A DNA stretch of 64,000 nt from Tepidamorphaceae bacterium (GTDB lineage: Bacteria > Pseudomonadota > Alphaproteobacteria > Rhizobiales > Tepidamorphaceae). The notes beneath the pieces were generated by a model. That model was given only the letters and a program-made list of their open reading frames with translations. It was not told where the DNA came from and did not search any database. Position numbers and translations under genes: made by a program. Location: contig JANQNT010000004.1 of the NCBI GenBank assembly GCA_028279445.1, positions 82,246 through 146,245 on the forward strand, in the 5' to 3' direction. Positions 51,294 to 60,412 of the stretch are shown one piece after another. Numbering within the stretch: the stretch's first letter is position 1; the number at the start of each line of letters is the position of its first letter.

Positions 51294-52278
51294 CGGCGTC
51301 CCTCCTCTGGAGAAGGCGCTCGATGCCCAGGGCAATAATCAGCACCGCGCCCAGAACCAGGGTCTGGTACTTGCTCTCGATGCGGATGAGGTTCATGGCG
51401 TTGGCGATGACGGTCAGGAAAAGGGCGGCGAGCGCGACGAGTTCGGCCCGGCCGACGCCGCCGCGCAGCGAGGTGCCGCCGATGACCGCCGCGGCAATCG
51501 TCTCCAGCGCCAGGGTCGTCCCGATGGTCGCCTGGCCCGAGCCGATGCGCGCGGTCATCAGGAAGCCCGTGAAGCCGGCCAGACAGGAGGCCATGACGTA
51601 GGCGGTCAGCGTCACCCGCGCGGTCTTCACCCCCGACAGGCGCGCCGAGCGCGCATCGCCCCCCACCGCATAGATGTGTCGCCCGAGCACCGTGGTTCGC
51701 TGCAGCAGCACGATCAGCACGATGACGCCCAGCGCGATCCACATGATCACCGGCAGCGTGAGGAACTTCCCACGCCCGACATTGGAGATGTAGCTGTCCA
51801 GCACGCCGTAGATCGGAATGCCCTGGGTGTAGTAGAGCGCCCCGCCCATCAGGATCGACATCATCGCCAGCGTGACCATGAAGGGGGACAGGCCGAAGGC
51901 GGTCACCAGTCCGCCGTTCACCAGGCCCACCGCAGCGCCGAACGAAAGCACGGCGGCCAGCGCCAGGAACGTGATCGCGACATCCGCGCCGGGCATCATC
52001 GCCGCGGCGGCAGCCATGGTCGCCGCGGTGATCAGCGAGGAAACCGCCACCACCGCGCCAAGCGACAGATCGAAGCCGCCCGCCGTCATCACCATCATCT
52101 GCGCCAGGGCGGGTATCGCCAGAAAAGCGAAGTTGCGCAGCACGTTGGTCAGATTCAACTGGTTGAGGAAGCGCGGCTCGGCAATCGCGGTCAGGACCAC
52201 GGCCAGGATCACGAATGTGATGACGATGCCGCCGTTCTGAACGAACCTGCGGAGGAGGCCCGAATCCACCTCAGGCAT
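51286..52278 (-). CDS. Sugar-type (RbsC-like) ABC permease 1
   Basis: 330 aa from the ATG at 52278 (8-bp overlap with the ATPase gene). BPD_transp_2 signatures: LAQMMVMTAGGFDLSLGAVVAVSS, GRHIYAVGGDARSARLSGVKT and TLALETIAAAVIGGTSLRGGVGRAELVALAALFLTVI. Multiple hydrophobic segments. Paired with the permease at 50340. Confidence 0.93.
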   Translation of the reverse strand: MPEVDSGLLRRFVQNGGIVITFVILAVVLTAIAEPRFLNQLNLTNVLRNFAFLAIPALAQMMVMTAGGFDLSLGAVVAVSSLITAATMAAAAAMMPGADVAITFLALAAVLSFGAAVGLVNGGLVTAFGLSPFMVTLAMMSILMGGALYYTQGIPIYGVLDSYISNVGRGKFLTLPVIMWIALGVIVLIVLLQRTTVLGRHIYAVGGDARSARLSGVKTARVTLTAYVMASCLAGFTGFLMTARIGSGQATIGTTLALETIAAAVIGGTSLRGGVGRAELVALAALFLTVIANAMNLIRIESKYQTLVLGAVLIIALGIERLLQRRDAGG

Positions 52279-53764
52279 GGGCGACCTCGCCGAAATAGTG
52301 CGACAGGATGGATTTCTCGGTGATCCCGTCGGGCCCGAGTTCGGCCATGACCCGGCCTTCATGCATCACATAGATGCGGGTGGCGAGATGGGTCAGTTCG
52401 GGCAGTTCGGAGGTTGACAGGATGACGGTGGCCCCGCCCTCGGCAAGCTGCTTGATCAGTGCGTAGACATCGCGCTTGGCGTTGACGTCGATCCCGACGG
52501 TCGGCTCGTCGAACAGGTAGACATCGAAGTCCTTCAGCAGTCCGCGCGCCAGCATCAGCTTCTGCTGGTTGCCGCCCGAAAAGGCGGCTGCGTTGTTCTC
52601 CGGCGCCATCGGGCGCAGGCCGAGCTTCTCAAGTGGTTCAGCGATCGCCCGGCGCTCCGTCCAGACCTTGAGCACTGGTCCGGTGGCAAGAGCCGGAAGG
52701 TTCAGCCCCGCCATGGTGACGTTTTCGCGCGCCGGCCGGTTGAGCGCCAATCCCTCCGCCCCGCGGTCGGCCGGGAAGTAGCACAGCCCCTGGCGGAGCA
52801 TATGATGCGGGGTCGGTGCGTGCAGCGATTCACCGTGGTACCGGATCGTGCCGTGGGCGACTTCCTCCAGCCCGAAGATCGCGCGGCACAATTCGCTGCG
52901 TCCGCAGCCCACCAGTCCGGCCAAGCCGACGACCTCTCCCGCCCTGGCGGTCATGCTGACATCGCGAACCCGGCCGGAACGCGTCGACAGGCCGCGCACC
53001 GAGAGCCGCTCGTCGCCGGGGCTGAGCGTCAGTGAGGAATACAGTTCGTCGACGGGGCGCCCGACCATCATTTCGATCAGTTCCGCGTCGCTGACATCGG
53101 CGGTCTCGACCGTGCCGATCCGCTTGCCGCCGCGCAGGACGGTGACCCGGTCGGAGATCGAGCGGATTTCGCTCATCCGGTGGGAGACATAGATGATCGC
53201 CACCCCGTCGGCCTTGAGCTGGGCAATGGCCGCGAAGAGCGGTTCGGCCTCTCCGTCGGTGAGCGATGCGGTCGGTTCGTCGAAGATCACGACTCGCGAC
53301 CTTCCGCGCAGCGCTTTGGCGATCTCCACCATCTGCCGCTGCGCGCGGCTCAGATCGGCGACGGCCGCATCGAGTGGAACGCGGAAGCCGAACCGGTTCA
53401 GCAGGGCGTCGGCTTCCTGCCGCATGGCCCGGCTGCGCAGGAACGGGCCTTGGCGCAATTCCCGGCCCAGAAACAGATTCTGCACCACGTTGAGTTCCGG
53501 AACCAGGCTGAATTCCTGGAACACCGCAGCGATTCCCAGCGTCCGAGCCAGTTGCGGCGTGAGATGCTCGACCGCGTGCCCGTCCACTGCAAGCGTGCCG
53601 GCGCTGCGCGGATAGGTTCCCGAGATCAGATTGATCAGTGTGGACTTGCCCGCGCCGTTCTCGCCCAGAAGCGCATGAATTTCACCGGGTCGCAGGTCGA
53701 AGTCGACCTGGTCCAAGGCCGTGACGCCGCCAAAGGTCTTGGTCAGGCCTTCCGCATTCAGCAT
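52271..53764 (-). CDS. RbsA-type duplicated ABC ATPase
   Basis: 497 aa with two nucleotide-binding domains. First: Walker A LLGENGAGKSTLINLIS, signature LSRAQRQMVEIAKAL, Walker B RVVIFDEPTASLT. Second: degenerate P-loop GLAGLVGCGRSELCRAIFG, FSGGNQQKLMLARGL and YLFDEPTVGIDVNAK. This is the pattern of ATPases for monosaccharide-type (CUT2) importers, which also serve other small solutes. Confidence 0.95.
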   Translation of the reverse strand: MLNAEGLTKTFGGVTALDQVDFDLRPGEIHALLGENGAGKSTLINLISGTYPRSAGTLAVDGHAVEHLTPQLARTLGIAAVFQEFSLVPELNVVQNLFLGRELRQGPFLRSRAMRQEADALLNRFGFRVPLDAAVADLSRAQRQMVEIAKALRGRSRVVIFDEPTASLTDGEAEPLFAAIAQLKADGVAIIYVSHRMSEIRSISDRVTVLRGGKRIGTVETADVSDAELIEMMVGRPVDELYSSLTLSPGDERLSVRGLSTRSGRVRDVSMTARAGEVVGLAGLVGCGRSELCRAIFGLEEVAHGTIRYHGESLHAPTPHHMLRQGLCYFPADRGAEGLALNRPARENVTMAGLNLPALATGPVLKVWTERRAIAEPLEKLGLRPMAPENNAAAFSGGNQQKLMLARGLLKDFDVYLFDEPTVGIDVNAKRDVYALIKQLAEGGATVILSTSELPELTHLATRIYVMHEGRVMAELGPDGITEKSILSHYFGEVAHA

Positions 53765-53783
53765 GTCTTGGGAGCCTTTGAAC

Positions 53784-53805
53784 CCCGCAGCGATAGCTGC
53801 GGGGC
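53784..53805 (-). other. Intercistronic hairpin between binding-protein and ATPase genes
   Basis: Perfect 9-bp stem CCCCGCAGC/GCTGCGGGG with a GATA loop, no T-run in the minus-strand direction. Same place and logic as the hairpin at 37337-37365: protects the binding-protein message. Confidence 0.55.
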
Positions 53806-53821
53806 AAAGTGTTGCAGAGAT

Positions 53822-54877
53822 CTACTCGACCGAGAACACCGGCTGGAAGCCGTCGGGGGCGAAGATCTGCTCAAGGTCGAACTCGTCGATATTGTCTGTG
53901 GTCACGATGCCCGGTGCGACCAGCAGAACCTTCTCGTGCTCCTTGCCATCGAGCGCGCGCACCGCAAGGTCGACACTGATCCGCCCCATGATCACCGGAT
54001 ACTCGGCGGCGAAGCCGAGCACTTCGCCCTTCTTCACCAGGTCGAGCATGGTCTGGTTCTCATAGGACGAAATGATGGTCACATCGTCCCGGCCGGCATC
54101 GGCCGTCGCGCCGACCGCGGCTTCGGCGGCGGGCGCGCCGCCCCAGATCACCGTCAGTTCCGGATAGGTCTGCAGCGAATCTTCCACCAGCCGGAGTTGG
54201 GCGGGCACGCTTGCCTCGCCGAACTGTTCGGCAAGCAATTCGATATTGCCTTCCTTCAGGGAGTCACGGAAGCCTTCCATATAGGTCTCGGCCCAGCCGG
54301 AGCCCTGCGGACCGGGAAAGGCAACGGCCTTGCCCTGCTCGTCACCGAGATGCTCCTTGATGTAGTTCCCGGTCTGCATGCCTTTCTGATAGAAGTCGGG
54401 TGTGATGCGGGCGGTGATCGGCGTCTCCAGGATCGGGTTCGCCACGGCGATGTTGACGACGCCTGCCGCCATGCCTTCGTTGATTTTCGCCGCCACGCCC
54501 GCTTCGGAGATCGCGCCGATCAGAATGGCGTCCGCGCCGCCGGCCAGGCAATCATCATATTGCGAGAGCTGGTTGGGCAGGTTGGCATAGCCGCCCGCTT
54601 GATAGACGACCATCTTCACGCCCAGGCGCTTGGCTTCCTCGACAAGCCCGTAGTTGACCGAAACCCAGTAGCTGTCCTGAAGATGGGGCAGCAGGACGCA
54701 GAGGCTGTGGGGTTTGGAGGCCTTGTCGGTGGGTTCGTATCCGATGGACTGGACGTTGTTCAGGTCACCGCCCACTGCGCTTTCGATGGCAAACGGCCAC
54801 CATTCACTGGCTTGCGCCGGCGTGCTCAGCGCAAGCGCGGCGACTGCGGCCCCAAGGCCCAAGATCATCTTGTTCAT
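53822..54877 (-). CDS. TorT-like periplasmic substrate-binding protein
   Basis: 351 aa with signal peptide MNKMILGLGAAVAALALSTPAQA, cleaved before SEWW. The mature start SEWWPFAIES and the Peripla_BP-type fold (HLQDSYWVSVNYGLVEEAKRLGVKMVVYQAGGY, CLAGGADAILIGAI) resemble TorT, a LacI-type sensor-binding protein, but here it is with a transporter. Receptor of the ABC system; ligand unknown, probably the hydantoin-like substrate. Confidence 0.88.
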   Translation of the reverse strand: MNKMILGLGAAVAALALSTPAQASEWWPFAIESAVGGDLNNVQSIGYEPTDKASKPHSLCVLLPHLQDSYWVSVNYGLVEEAKRLGVKMVVYQAGGYANLPNQLSQYDDCLAGGADAILIGAISEAGVAAKINEGMAAGVVNIAVANPILETPITARITPDFYQKGMQTGNYIKEHLGDEQGKAVAFPGPQGSGWAETYMEGFRDSLKEGNIELLAEQFGEASVPAQLRLVEDSLQTYPELTVIWGGAPAAEAAVGATADAGRDDVTIISSYENQTMLDLVKKGEVLGFAAEYPVIMGRISVDLAVRALDGKEHEKVLLVAPGIVTTDNIDEFDLEQIFAPDGFQPVFSVE

Positions 54878-54977
54878 GTTTTTCTCCCTCTAGATACTCC
54901 GACATCGTTCACCTGTGCGGTCCCCGCCGGTGGCGTCTGTCTTGCCTGGCTGCCTGCGGCTGCGCTGTGCGAAGCGG

Positions 54978-56348
54978 CTACAGACCCAGGCTTTCCGCGG
55001 TCCGATCCAGCGCGGTGGCGGTCCGCTCCATCAGTTCGTCGATCTGATCCCGGGTCGTTATCAGCGGCGGGCAGAAGGCCAGCGCATCGCCCATGGCGCG
55101 CGATACGACGCCTTGCTCCAGCATTTGCCCGGTCGCGGCCGCGCCGATCGCGCCGGGCTTTTCGAGCCCGGTCTTCGTCGTCTTGTCGGCGACCAGTTCC
55201 AGCGCGCCGATGAGGCCCACGCCGCGATGCTCGCCGACCAGGCGGTGGCCGGTCAGCTCGGCAAGGCCATTTTGCATGTAGGCGCCCATGGCGCGGGCAT
55301 TCTCGACCAGGCCGTCGCCTTCGATGATCCGGATGTTCTCCAGCGCGACGGCCGCACCGACCGGGTGCCCACCGCCGGTGAAGCCATGACCGAATGCGCC
55401 GATGCGATTGCTCTCATCGGCGATCGGTTCGAAAATGCGCTCGCTCAGCAGCAGCGCAGAGAAGGGTTGGTAGGAGGAGGTTATCTGCTTCGAAAGCGTG
55501 ATGATGTCCGGTTTCAGATCATAGGTGGTCGTTGCGAACATGTTGCCCGTCCGCCCGAAGCCGCAAATCACCTCGTCTGCGATCAGCATGATATCGTACC
55601 TGCGCAGAACCTCCTGAATCGCCGCCCAGTAACCCTCCGGCGGCACGATCACACCGCCCGCGCCCATGACCGGCTCGCCGATAAAGGCGGCAATCGTGTC
55701 CGGTCCCTCGGAGATGATCAGATCCTCGAGCTCGCGGGCGCGGCGGGCGACGAAATCGCTCTCGGACTCGCCTGGCTCGCCGTCACGCCAATAATGCGGG
55801 CTGCCGGTGTGGATGAAGCCCTCCAGCGGCAGGCCGAAGGAACTATGGTTGATCGGCAGACCGGTCATGCTGGCGGCCACGGCGGTGATTCCGTGATAGG
55901 CGCGCAGCCTGCTGACGATCTTGCGCTTCTCCGGCTTGCCGATCGCGTTGGCCCGGTACCACAGCATCTTCACCGCCGTGTCGTTGGCCTCCGACCCCGA
56001 ATTGGTAAAAAACGCCTTGCTCATCGGCACCGGCGCAATGGAGAGCAGTTTTTCCGCCAGATCCACGACCGGGCCGTGGGCCCTGCCGGAGAACACATGG
56101 TAGAAAGGAAGGCTCGATAGTTGGCGGGTCGCCGCGTCGATCAGGCGTTGCTCTGAAAAACCGACGCCGACGCTCCAAAGCCCCGACATCGCTTCGATGT
56201 ACTGCTTGCCGCTATTGTCCCAGACGTAGATACCTTCGCCCCGTTCGATGATGAGCGGTCCCTTGTCCTGCAATTCGCGGCCATTGGTATAGGGGTGCAG
56301 ATGATAGCTGATGTCGCGCAGTTCGACTGAGTTCGGGATGCTATCCAT
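54978..56348 (-). CDS. Class III PLP aminotransferase (omega-amino acid type)
   Basis: 456 aa from the ATG at 56348. Fold type I markers: NSGSEANDTAVKMLWYRANAIGKP, AYHG (about 150-153), EPVMGAGGVIVPP, LIADEVICGFGRTG (Asp258) and catalytic Lys287 in LSKQITSSYQP. Related to taurine/beta-alanine-pyruvate transaminases. First gene of the minus-strand island unit, divergent from GntR with a palindromic operator between them. Confidence 0.93.
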   Translation of the reverse strand: MDSIPNSVELRDISYHLHPYTNGRELQDKGPLIIERGEGIYVWDNSGKQYIEAMSGLWSVGVGFSEQRLIDAATRQLSSLPFYHVFSGRAHGPVVDLAEKLLSIAPVPMSKAFFTNSGSEANDTAVKMLWYRANAIGKPEKRKIVSRLRAYHGITAVAASMTGLPINHSSFGLPLEGFIHTGSPHYWRDGEPGESESDFVARRARELEDLIISEGPDTIAAFIGEPVMGAGGVIVPPEGYWAAIQEVLRRYDIMLIADEVICGFGRTGNMFATTTYDLKPDIITLSKQITSSYQPFSALLLSERIFEPIADESNRIGAFGHGFTGGGHPVGAAVALENIRIIEGDGLVENARAMGAYMQNGLAELTGHRLVGEHRGVGLIGALELVADKTTKTGLEKPGAIGAAATGQMLEQGVVSRAMGDALAFCPPLITTRDQIDELMERTATALDRTAESLGL

Positions 56349-56413
56349 TTCAAGCCTTGCCTCCCGGATTTCACCGCCAAAAGCGACATGGGGCTTTCCA
56401 AGCAACCAATTAA

Positions 56414-56435
56414 GATGTATGATGCATCAAACATC
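56414..56435. promoter_or_regulatory. GntR-type operator between aminotransferase and gntR
   Basis: A 22-bp inverted repeat, GATGTATGATG/CATCAAACATC, with one mismatched pair and the perfect core TGATGCATCA (56420-56429). It sits in the divergent promoter region, 66 bp from the aminotransferase start. Confidence 0.65.
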
Positions 56436-56453
56436 AGATCATTGTCAATGAAC

Positions 56454-57155
56454 ATGGAATCAGAAGAGGTTGCCGAAAATTTCGGCCTCTCCACCGTCAA
56501 GCACGAGAACCTTGGCGAGACAGTCTATGCACGCCTCGGCGAGGCCCTGATCCAGGGCCGCTTCCCCCCGAACCATCGTTTGACGATCCGCGATTTGTCC
56601 GAGTCGCTGGGGACCAGCGTAACGCCGGTTCGCGACGCGTTGCTGCGGCTGATCCAGGACGGGGCGCTGGTGCAAAGGTCGCCGCGCGACGTTCGCGTGC
56701 CCATCCTTTCGGTTGACCGATATGAAGAGATCCGCGCAATCCGCATTCGCCTGGAGGGTCTCGCGGCTCGCGAGTGTGCGCTCAAGGCCGGCCCTGCGGA
56801 CATTGACAGGTTGGTTCAGCTGAACGAACGGCAACAGGCGTCAAGTGACGCCAGCGACTGGCCCGACGTCATCAGCGCAAACCAGCAGTTCCATTTCGCA
56901 CTGGCCGAGATCGGAAACATGGAGGTCCTTCGCGCCACGCTGCAGCGGCTGTGGCTCCAGATGGGGCCGCTGATCACTGCCTATTTTGAAGCCAGCGCCG
57001 GGGCCTATGCCGATCAGCATGAGGAAGTCATCGCGGCGGTGAAGGCCGGCGACCCCGATGCCGCGGAGGCTGCGATCGTCGAGGATATCAGCGCAGCGGG
57101 GAGCACGATCCGCGCGCAGATCGCCCAGCTTGAATCGGAGGCGCGGAGCAAGTGA
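56454..57155 (+). CDS. GntR-family (FCD) transcriptional regulator
   Basis: 233 aa from the ATG at 56454 (MESEEVAENFG; 56448 is an alternative). N-terminal winged helix VYARLGEALIQGRFPPNHRLTIRDLSESLGTSVTPVRDALLRLIQDGAL, then the all-helical FCD domain with IRIRLEGLAARECAL, FHFALAEIGNMEVL and DQHEEVIAAVKAGDPDAAEAAI. Effector is likely a small acid. Overlaps the next gene by 4 bp (GTGA). Confidence 0.93.
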   Translation: MESEEVAENFGLSTVKHENLGETVYARLGEALIQGRFPPNHRLTIRDLSESLGTSVTPVRDALLRLIQDGALVQRSPRDVRVPILSVDRYEEIRAIRIRLEGLAARECALKAGPADIDRLVQLNERQQASSDASDWPDVISANQQFHFALAEIGNMEVLRATLQRLWLQMGPLITAYFEASAGAYADQHEEVIAAVKAGDPDAAEAAIVEDISAAGSTIRAQIAQLESEARSK

Positions 57156-58051
57156 GCGAGCCCGATCCAGCCGAAGGAATCGCCTGGATCGACGGCGCCT
57201 TCGTGCCGCTTCCGGAGGCCCGGATTCCGATTCTCGATCGCGGATTCGTCAGATCGGATGCCACCTATGACGTGGCGCATGTGCGCAGGGGCTGCTTCTT
57301 TCGCCTGGACGATCATATCGACCGCTTCCTGGAGTCCATGGCCGGGCTGAGGATGTCGCTTGGGCTGACGCGTCAGGAGATCGCGGACATCCTCATCGAA
57401 TGCGTTCGCCGTTCGCGATTGCGCGACGCCTATGTGCAGATGACCTGCACCCGCGGCGTGCCTCCGCAAGGCACCCGCGATCCGCGCCTTTGCACGAACC
57501 GCTTCTATGCGTTCGCCCAGCCATTCGTATGGATCGCCACGCCGGAGATCCAGGCGCAGGGCGTCAGCCTGGTGATCAGCGATATCCAGCGCATCCCGCC
57601 CGAGGCGGTCGACCCGAGGATCAAGAACTTCCACTGGCTCGACCTGACTATGGGCATTTTCGATGCCTATGACCGTGGTGCGCTGGTATCGGTGCTGGTC
57701 GACGGAAGCGGAAACCTGACCGAAGGGGCCGGCTTCAACATCTTCGTTGTGAAGGGACGATCGCTGGTCACGCCCGATCGTGGCGTGTTCGAGGGGATGA
57801 CCAGGCGAACCGTTCTCGAACTGGCCGGGCCGTTGGGGCTGGATGTCCGGTGCCGGCCGCTGGCGCGGGCCGAACTGGACGCCGCCGACGAGATCTTCAT
57901 CACCTCGACCGCCGGTGGCGTCATGCCGGTGACCAAGGTCGACAATCAACCCATCGGCGACGGCCGGCCGGGGGCGCGGACGTGCGCACTCTCCGATGCC
58001 TATTGGGCGCTGCACAGCAATGACGACTACATCCATGCTGTCTACAGCTAG
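57152..58051 (+). CDS. Class IV PLP aminotransferase (D-amino acid/branched-chain type)
   Basis: 299 aa with a GTG start coupled to the gntR stop. Fold type IV: GAFVPLPEARIPILDRGFVRSDATYDVAHV, catalytic Lys158 in DPRIKNFHWLD, NLTEGAGFNIFVVKG and EIFITSTAGGVMPV. D-alanine/branched-chain aminotransferase or a lyase of the ADC type are possible. Together with the class III enzyme it suggests that the island processes an amino compound released from the ring. Confidence 0.9.
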   Translation: MSEPDPAEGIAWIDGAFVPLPEARIPILDRGFVRSDATYDVAHVRRGCFFRLDDHIDRFLESMAGLRMSLGLTRQEIADILIECVRRSRLRDAYVQMTCTRGVPPQGTRDPRLCTNRFYAFAQPFVWIATPEIQAQGVSLVISDIQRIPPEAVDPRIKNFHWLDLTMGIFDAYDRGALVSVLVDGSGNLTEGAGFNIFVVKGRSLVTPDRGVFEGMTRRTVLELAGPLGLDVRCRPLARAELDAADEIFITSTAGGVMPVTKVDNQPIGDGRPGARTCALSDAYWALHSNDDYIHAVYS

Positions 58052-58148
58052 TCAGCATCGACGCTCAGGATTCCTGAAATCCGCGCCGCACCGCTCGGGC
58101 TGTTCGGGGCGGACGGCGGGGCATCGCAAACCAGAGCGTGAAGCATAG

Positions 58149-60338
58149 ATGGTCCGGACCGCCAAGCTTGAACCGATGGCCGATTGGGTCAGCATCACGG
58201 CGACGGCCTCCGATTGGGAGGAGCTTGGCCGGGACGCGGCGATGCGAATGCACAATCATCTGCATCTGGTCCGGGCATTCGAGGAGATGGTTCTGGAGAT
58301 GGACGGGCATGGCCTGATCCACGGGCCGGCCCATTCGAGCATAGGTCAGGAGGGCGGCGCAATCGGCTCGGTCGCTCCGCTGCGTCCCACCGACCAGGTC
58401 ACCGGCTCGCATCGCGGGCATCACCAATTCCTCGCCAAGGCACTCGCCTATGTGGACGAGGCCGAGGCGACCTGTCCAGGCGCGGCCGTGCCCGATGCGG
58501 TCCGCACCGTGCTGCAGCGCTCCCTGGCGGAAATCATGGGGCTGACGCAGGGCTATTGCAAAGGCCGTGGCGGGTCGATGCATCTGCGTTGGGCGGAAGC
58601 CGGCGCGCTGGGCACGAATGCTATTGTCGGCGGCGGCGTACCTTTCGCCAATGGCGTGGCCTGGTCGAAGAAGCGGCAGGGCACCTCCGATGTCGTGTTC
58701 AGCTATTTTGGCGACGGGGCGGTCAATATCGGTTCGGTTCCCGAATCCCTTAACCTCGCCGCCTTGTGGAACCTGCCGATCTGCTTCTTCATCGAGAACA
58801 ACGGATATGCGGTTTCCACAACGCTGGCCGAAGAGACGCGCGAAACGCGCCTGTCATCGCGCGGGCTCGCTTACGGCATCCCCTCCTTCCGGGTCGATGG
58901 CATGAATCCGGTCGCCGTTCGCGCGGCGACGCAACGGGCGCTGGACATCATGCGCTCGGGCTATGGTCCCACGATCATCGAAGCGGAACTCTATCGCTTC
59001 TTTCATCATGGCGGGGGCATCGTGGCGAGCGCGTTCGGCTATCGCAGCCGCGACGAGGAGGCGCGATGGCGGCGGCGCGATCCGGTGAAAATCATGTTCG
59101 AGGGCATGAAGGAGCGGCAATGGATCGATGCCGATACCGATGCGGCATTGGCATCGCGCGCACGTGGCGTCATGCAGCTGATCGCCGACGATCTGACGGC
59201 ATCGCGCGGCAACCGCAGGGTGATCAGGGATGGATTGTGGCCCGACCCCGATTTCCGGGATCGGGGCTTGCGCGGCGATCTCAGCGAATTCGAAGGCCGG
59301 CGGTTCGAGGAGGCCGAGACATTTTCGGGCACAATCCGGGACATGAGATATGTCGAAGCGGTCGCCGGGGTCATGCACCGGCGCATGGCCGGCGATGAAC
59401 GCATATTCTGCATGGGGGAGGATATCCACCGGCTCAAAGGCGGCACCAACGGCGCCACCAAGGGGCTGGCGGAGGCATTTCCCGACCGGATCATTCCCAC
59501 GCCGATCGCCGAGGCGGGGTTCAGTGGCCTGGCCGGCGGCGTCGCCATGGCCGGCAGGTTCCGCCCGGTCGTCGAACTGATGTATCCCGATTTCAGCCTG
59601 GTCGCCGCCGATCAGCTGTTCAACCAGATTGCCAAGGCGCGCCACATGTTCGGCGGCGATATCGATATGCCGGTCGTGTTCCGGACCAAGATCGCCATCG
59701 GAACAGGGTACGGCTCGCAGCACTCCATGGACCCCGCCGGCCTGTTCGCCCAGTGGCCGGGCTGGCGTGTCGTCGCGCCGTCGACGCCGTTCGACTATGT
59801 GGGGCTGATGAACAGCGCATTGTTGTGCCGTGACCCGGTGCTGGTGATCGAGCATGTTGGGCTCTACAACCAAACGGGGCCGGGACCCGTGGAGGACTGG
59901 GACTATTTCATTCCCCTGGGCAAGGCCAAGGTCGTCCGACCAGGGACAAAGCTGACCCTCCTGACCTATTCCGCCATGGTCGGCGAGGTGCTTTCAGCGG
60001 TCGAGAATCTCGGTATCGACGCCGAGGTGATCGACCTGCGCTCGCTTGATCGCGCCGGCATCGACTGGCAGACCATCGCGGCCAGCCTGACGAAGACCAA
60101 CAGTGCCGTCATCGTCGAGCAGGGCCCACTGACTTGTTCCTATGGTGCGATGCTGACCGACGAGATCCAGCGGCGCTATTTCGACTACCTCGATCAACCG
60201 GTTATGCGCGTGCATGGCGGTGAAGCCTCGCCCAGCGTGTCGCGGGTGCTCGAGCGCGCGGCGTTTGCGCAAGCGCCGGAAGTCGAGACCCGCCTGCGCG
60301 AGATGATGGCCGCTGTCGGGCAAGAGGTGGCACGCTAG
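58149..60338 (+). CDS. Fused E1 alpha-beta 2-oxoacid dehydrogenase (TPP-dependent)
   Basis: 729 aa. Residues up to about 340 are an E1-alpha domain: HSSIGQEGGAIGSVAPLRPTDQVTGSHRGHHQFLA, GRGGSMHL and the TPP motif GDGAVNIGSVPESLNLAA...FFIENNGYAVST. Residues about 395-725 are an E1-beta (transketolase-like) domain: MGEDIHRLKGG, TPIAEAGFSGLAGGVAMAG and EHVGLYNQ. Related to acetoin and branched-chain 2-oxoacid dehydrogenases. No lipoyl E2 or E3 gene is nearby, so it must borrow them or act differently. An ATG at 58176 is an alternative start. Confidence 0.9.
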   Translation: MVRTAKLEPMADWVSITATASDWEELGRDAAMRMHNHLHLVRAFEEMVLEMDGHGLIHGPAHSSIGQEGGAIGSVAPLRPTDQVTGSHRGHHQFLAKALAYVDEAEATCPGAAVPDAVRTVLQRSLAEIMGLTQGYCKGRGGSMHLRWAEAGALGTNAIVGGGVPFANGVAWSKKRQGTSDVVFSYFGDGAVNIGSVPESLNLAALWNLPICFFIENNGYAVSTTLAEETRETRLSSRGLAYGIPSFRVDGMNPVAVRAATQRALDIMRSGYGPTIIEAELYRFFHHGGGIVASAFGYRSRDEEARWRRRDPVKIMFEGMKERQWIDADTDAALASRARGVMQLIADDLTASRGNRRVIRDGLWPDPDFRDRGLRGDLSEFEGRRFEEAETFSGTIRDMRYVEAVAGVMHRRMAGDERIFCMGEDIHRLKGGTNGATKGLAEAFPDRIIPTPIAEAGFSGLAGGVAMAGRFRPVVELMYPDFSLVAADQLFNQIAKARHMFGGDIDMPVVFRTKIAIGTGYGSQHSMDPAGLFAQWPGWRVVAPSTPFDYVGLMNSALLCRDPVLVIEHVGLYNQTGPGPVEDWDYFIPLGKAKVVRPGTKLTLLTYSAMVGEVLSAVENLGIDAEVIDLRSLDRAGIDWQTIAASLTKTNSAVIVEQGPLTCSYGAMLTDEIQRRYFDYLDQPVMRVHGGEASPSVSRVLERAAFAQAPEVETRLREMMAAVGQEVAR

Positions 60339-60412
60339 GTTGAGGACTTATTGGAATCGATCATCTTTCTGCGATTTGACAGAATCAACGAAACCGCAGG
60401 ACGATCCAATGA

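Noticed and set aside
48300..51338. A 1012-codon open frame on the plus strand
   Set aside because: Antisense to hyuA and an ABC permease whose motifs are intact; composition is that of a GC-rich shadow frame.
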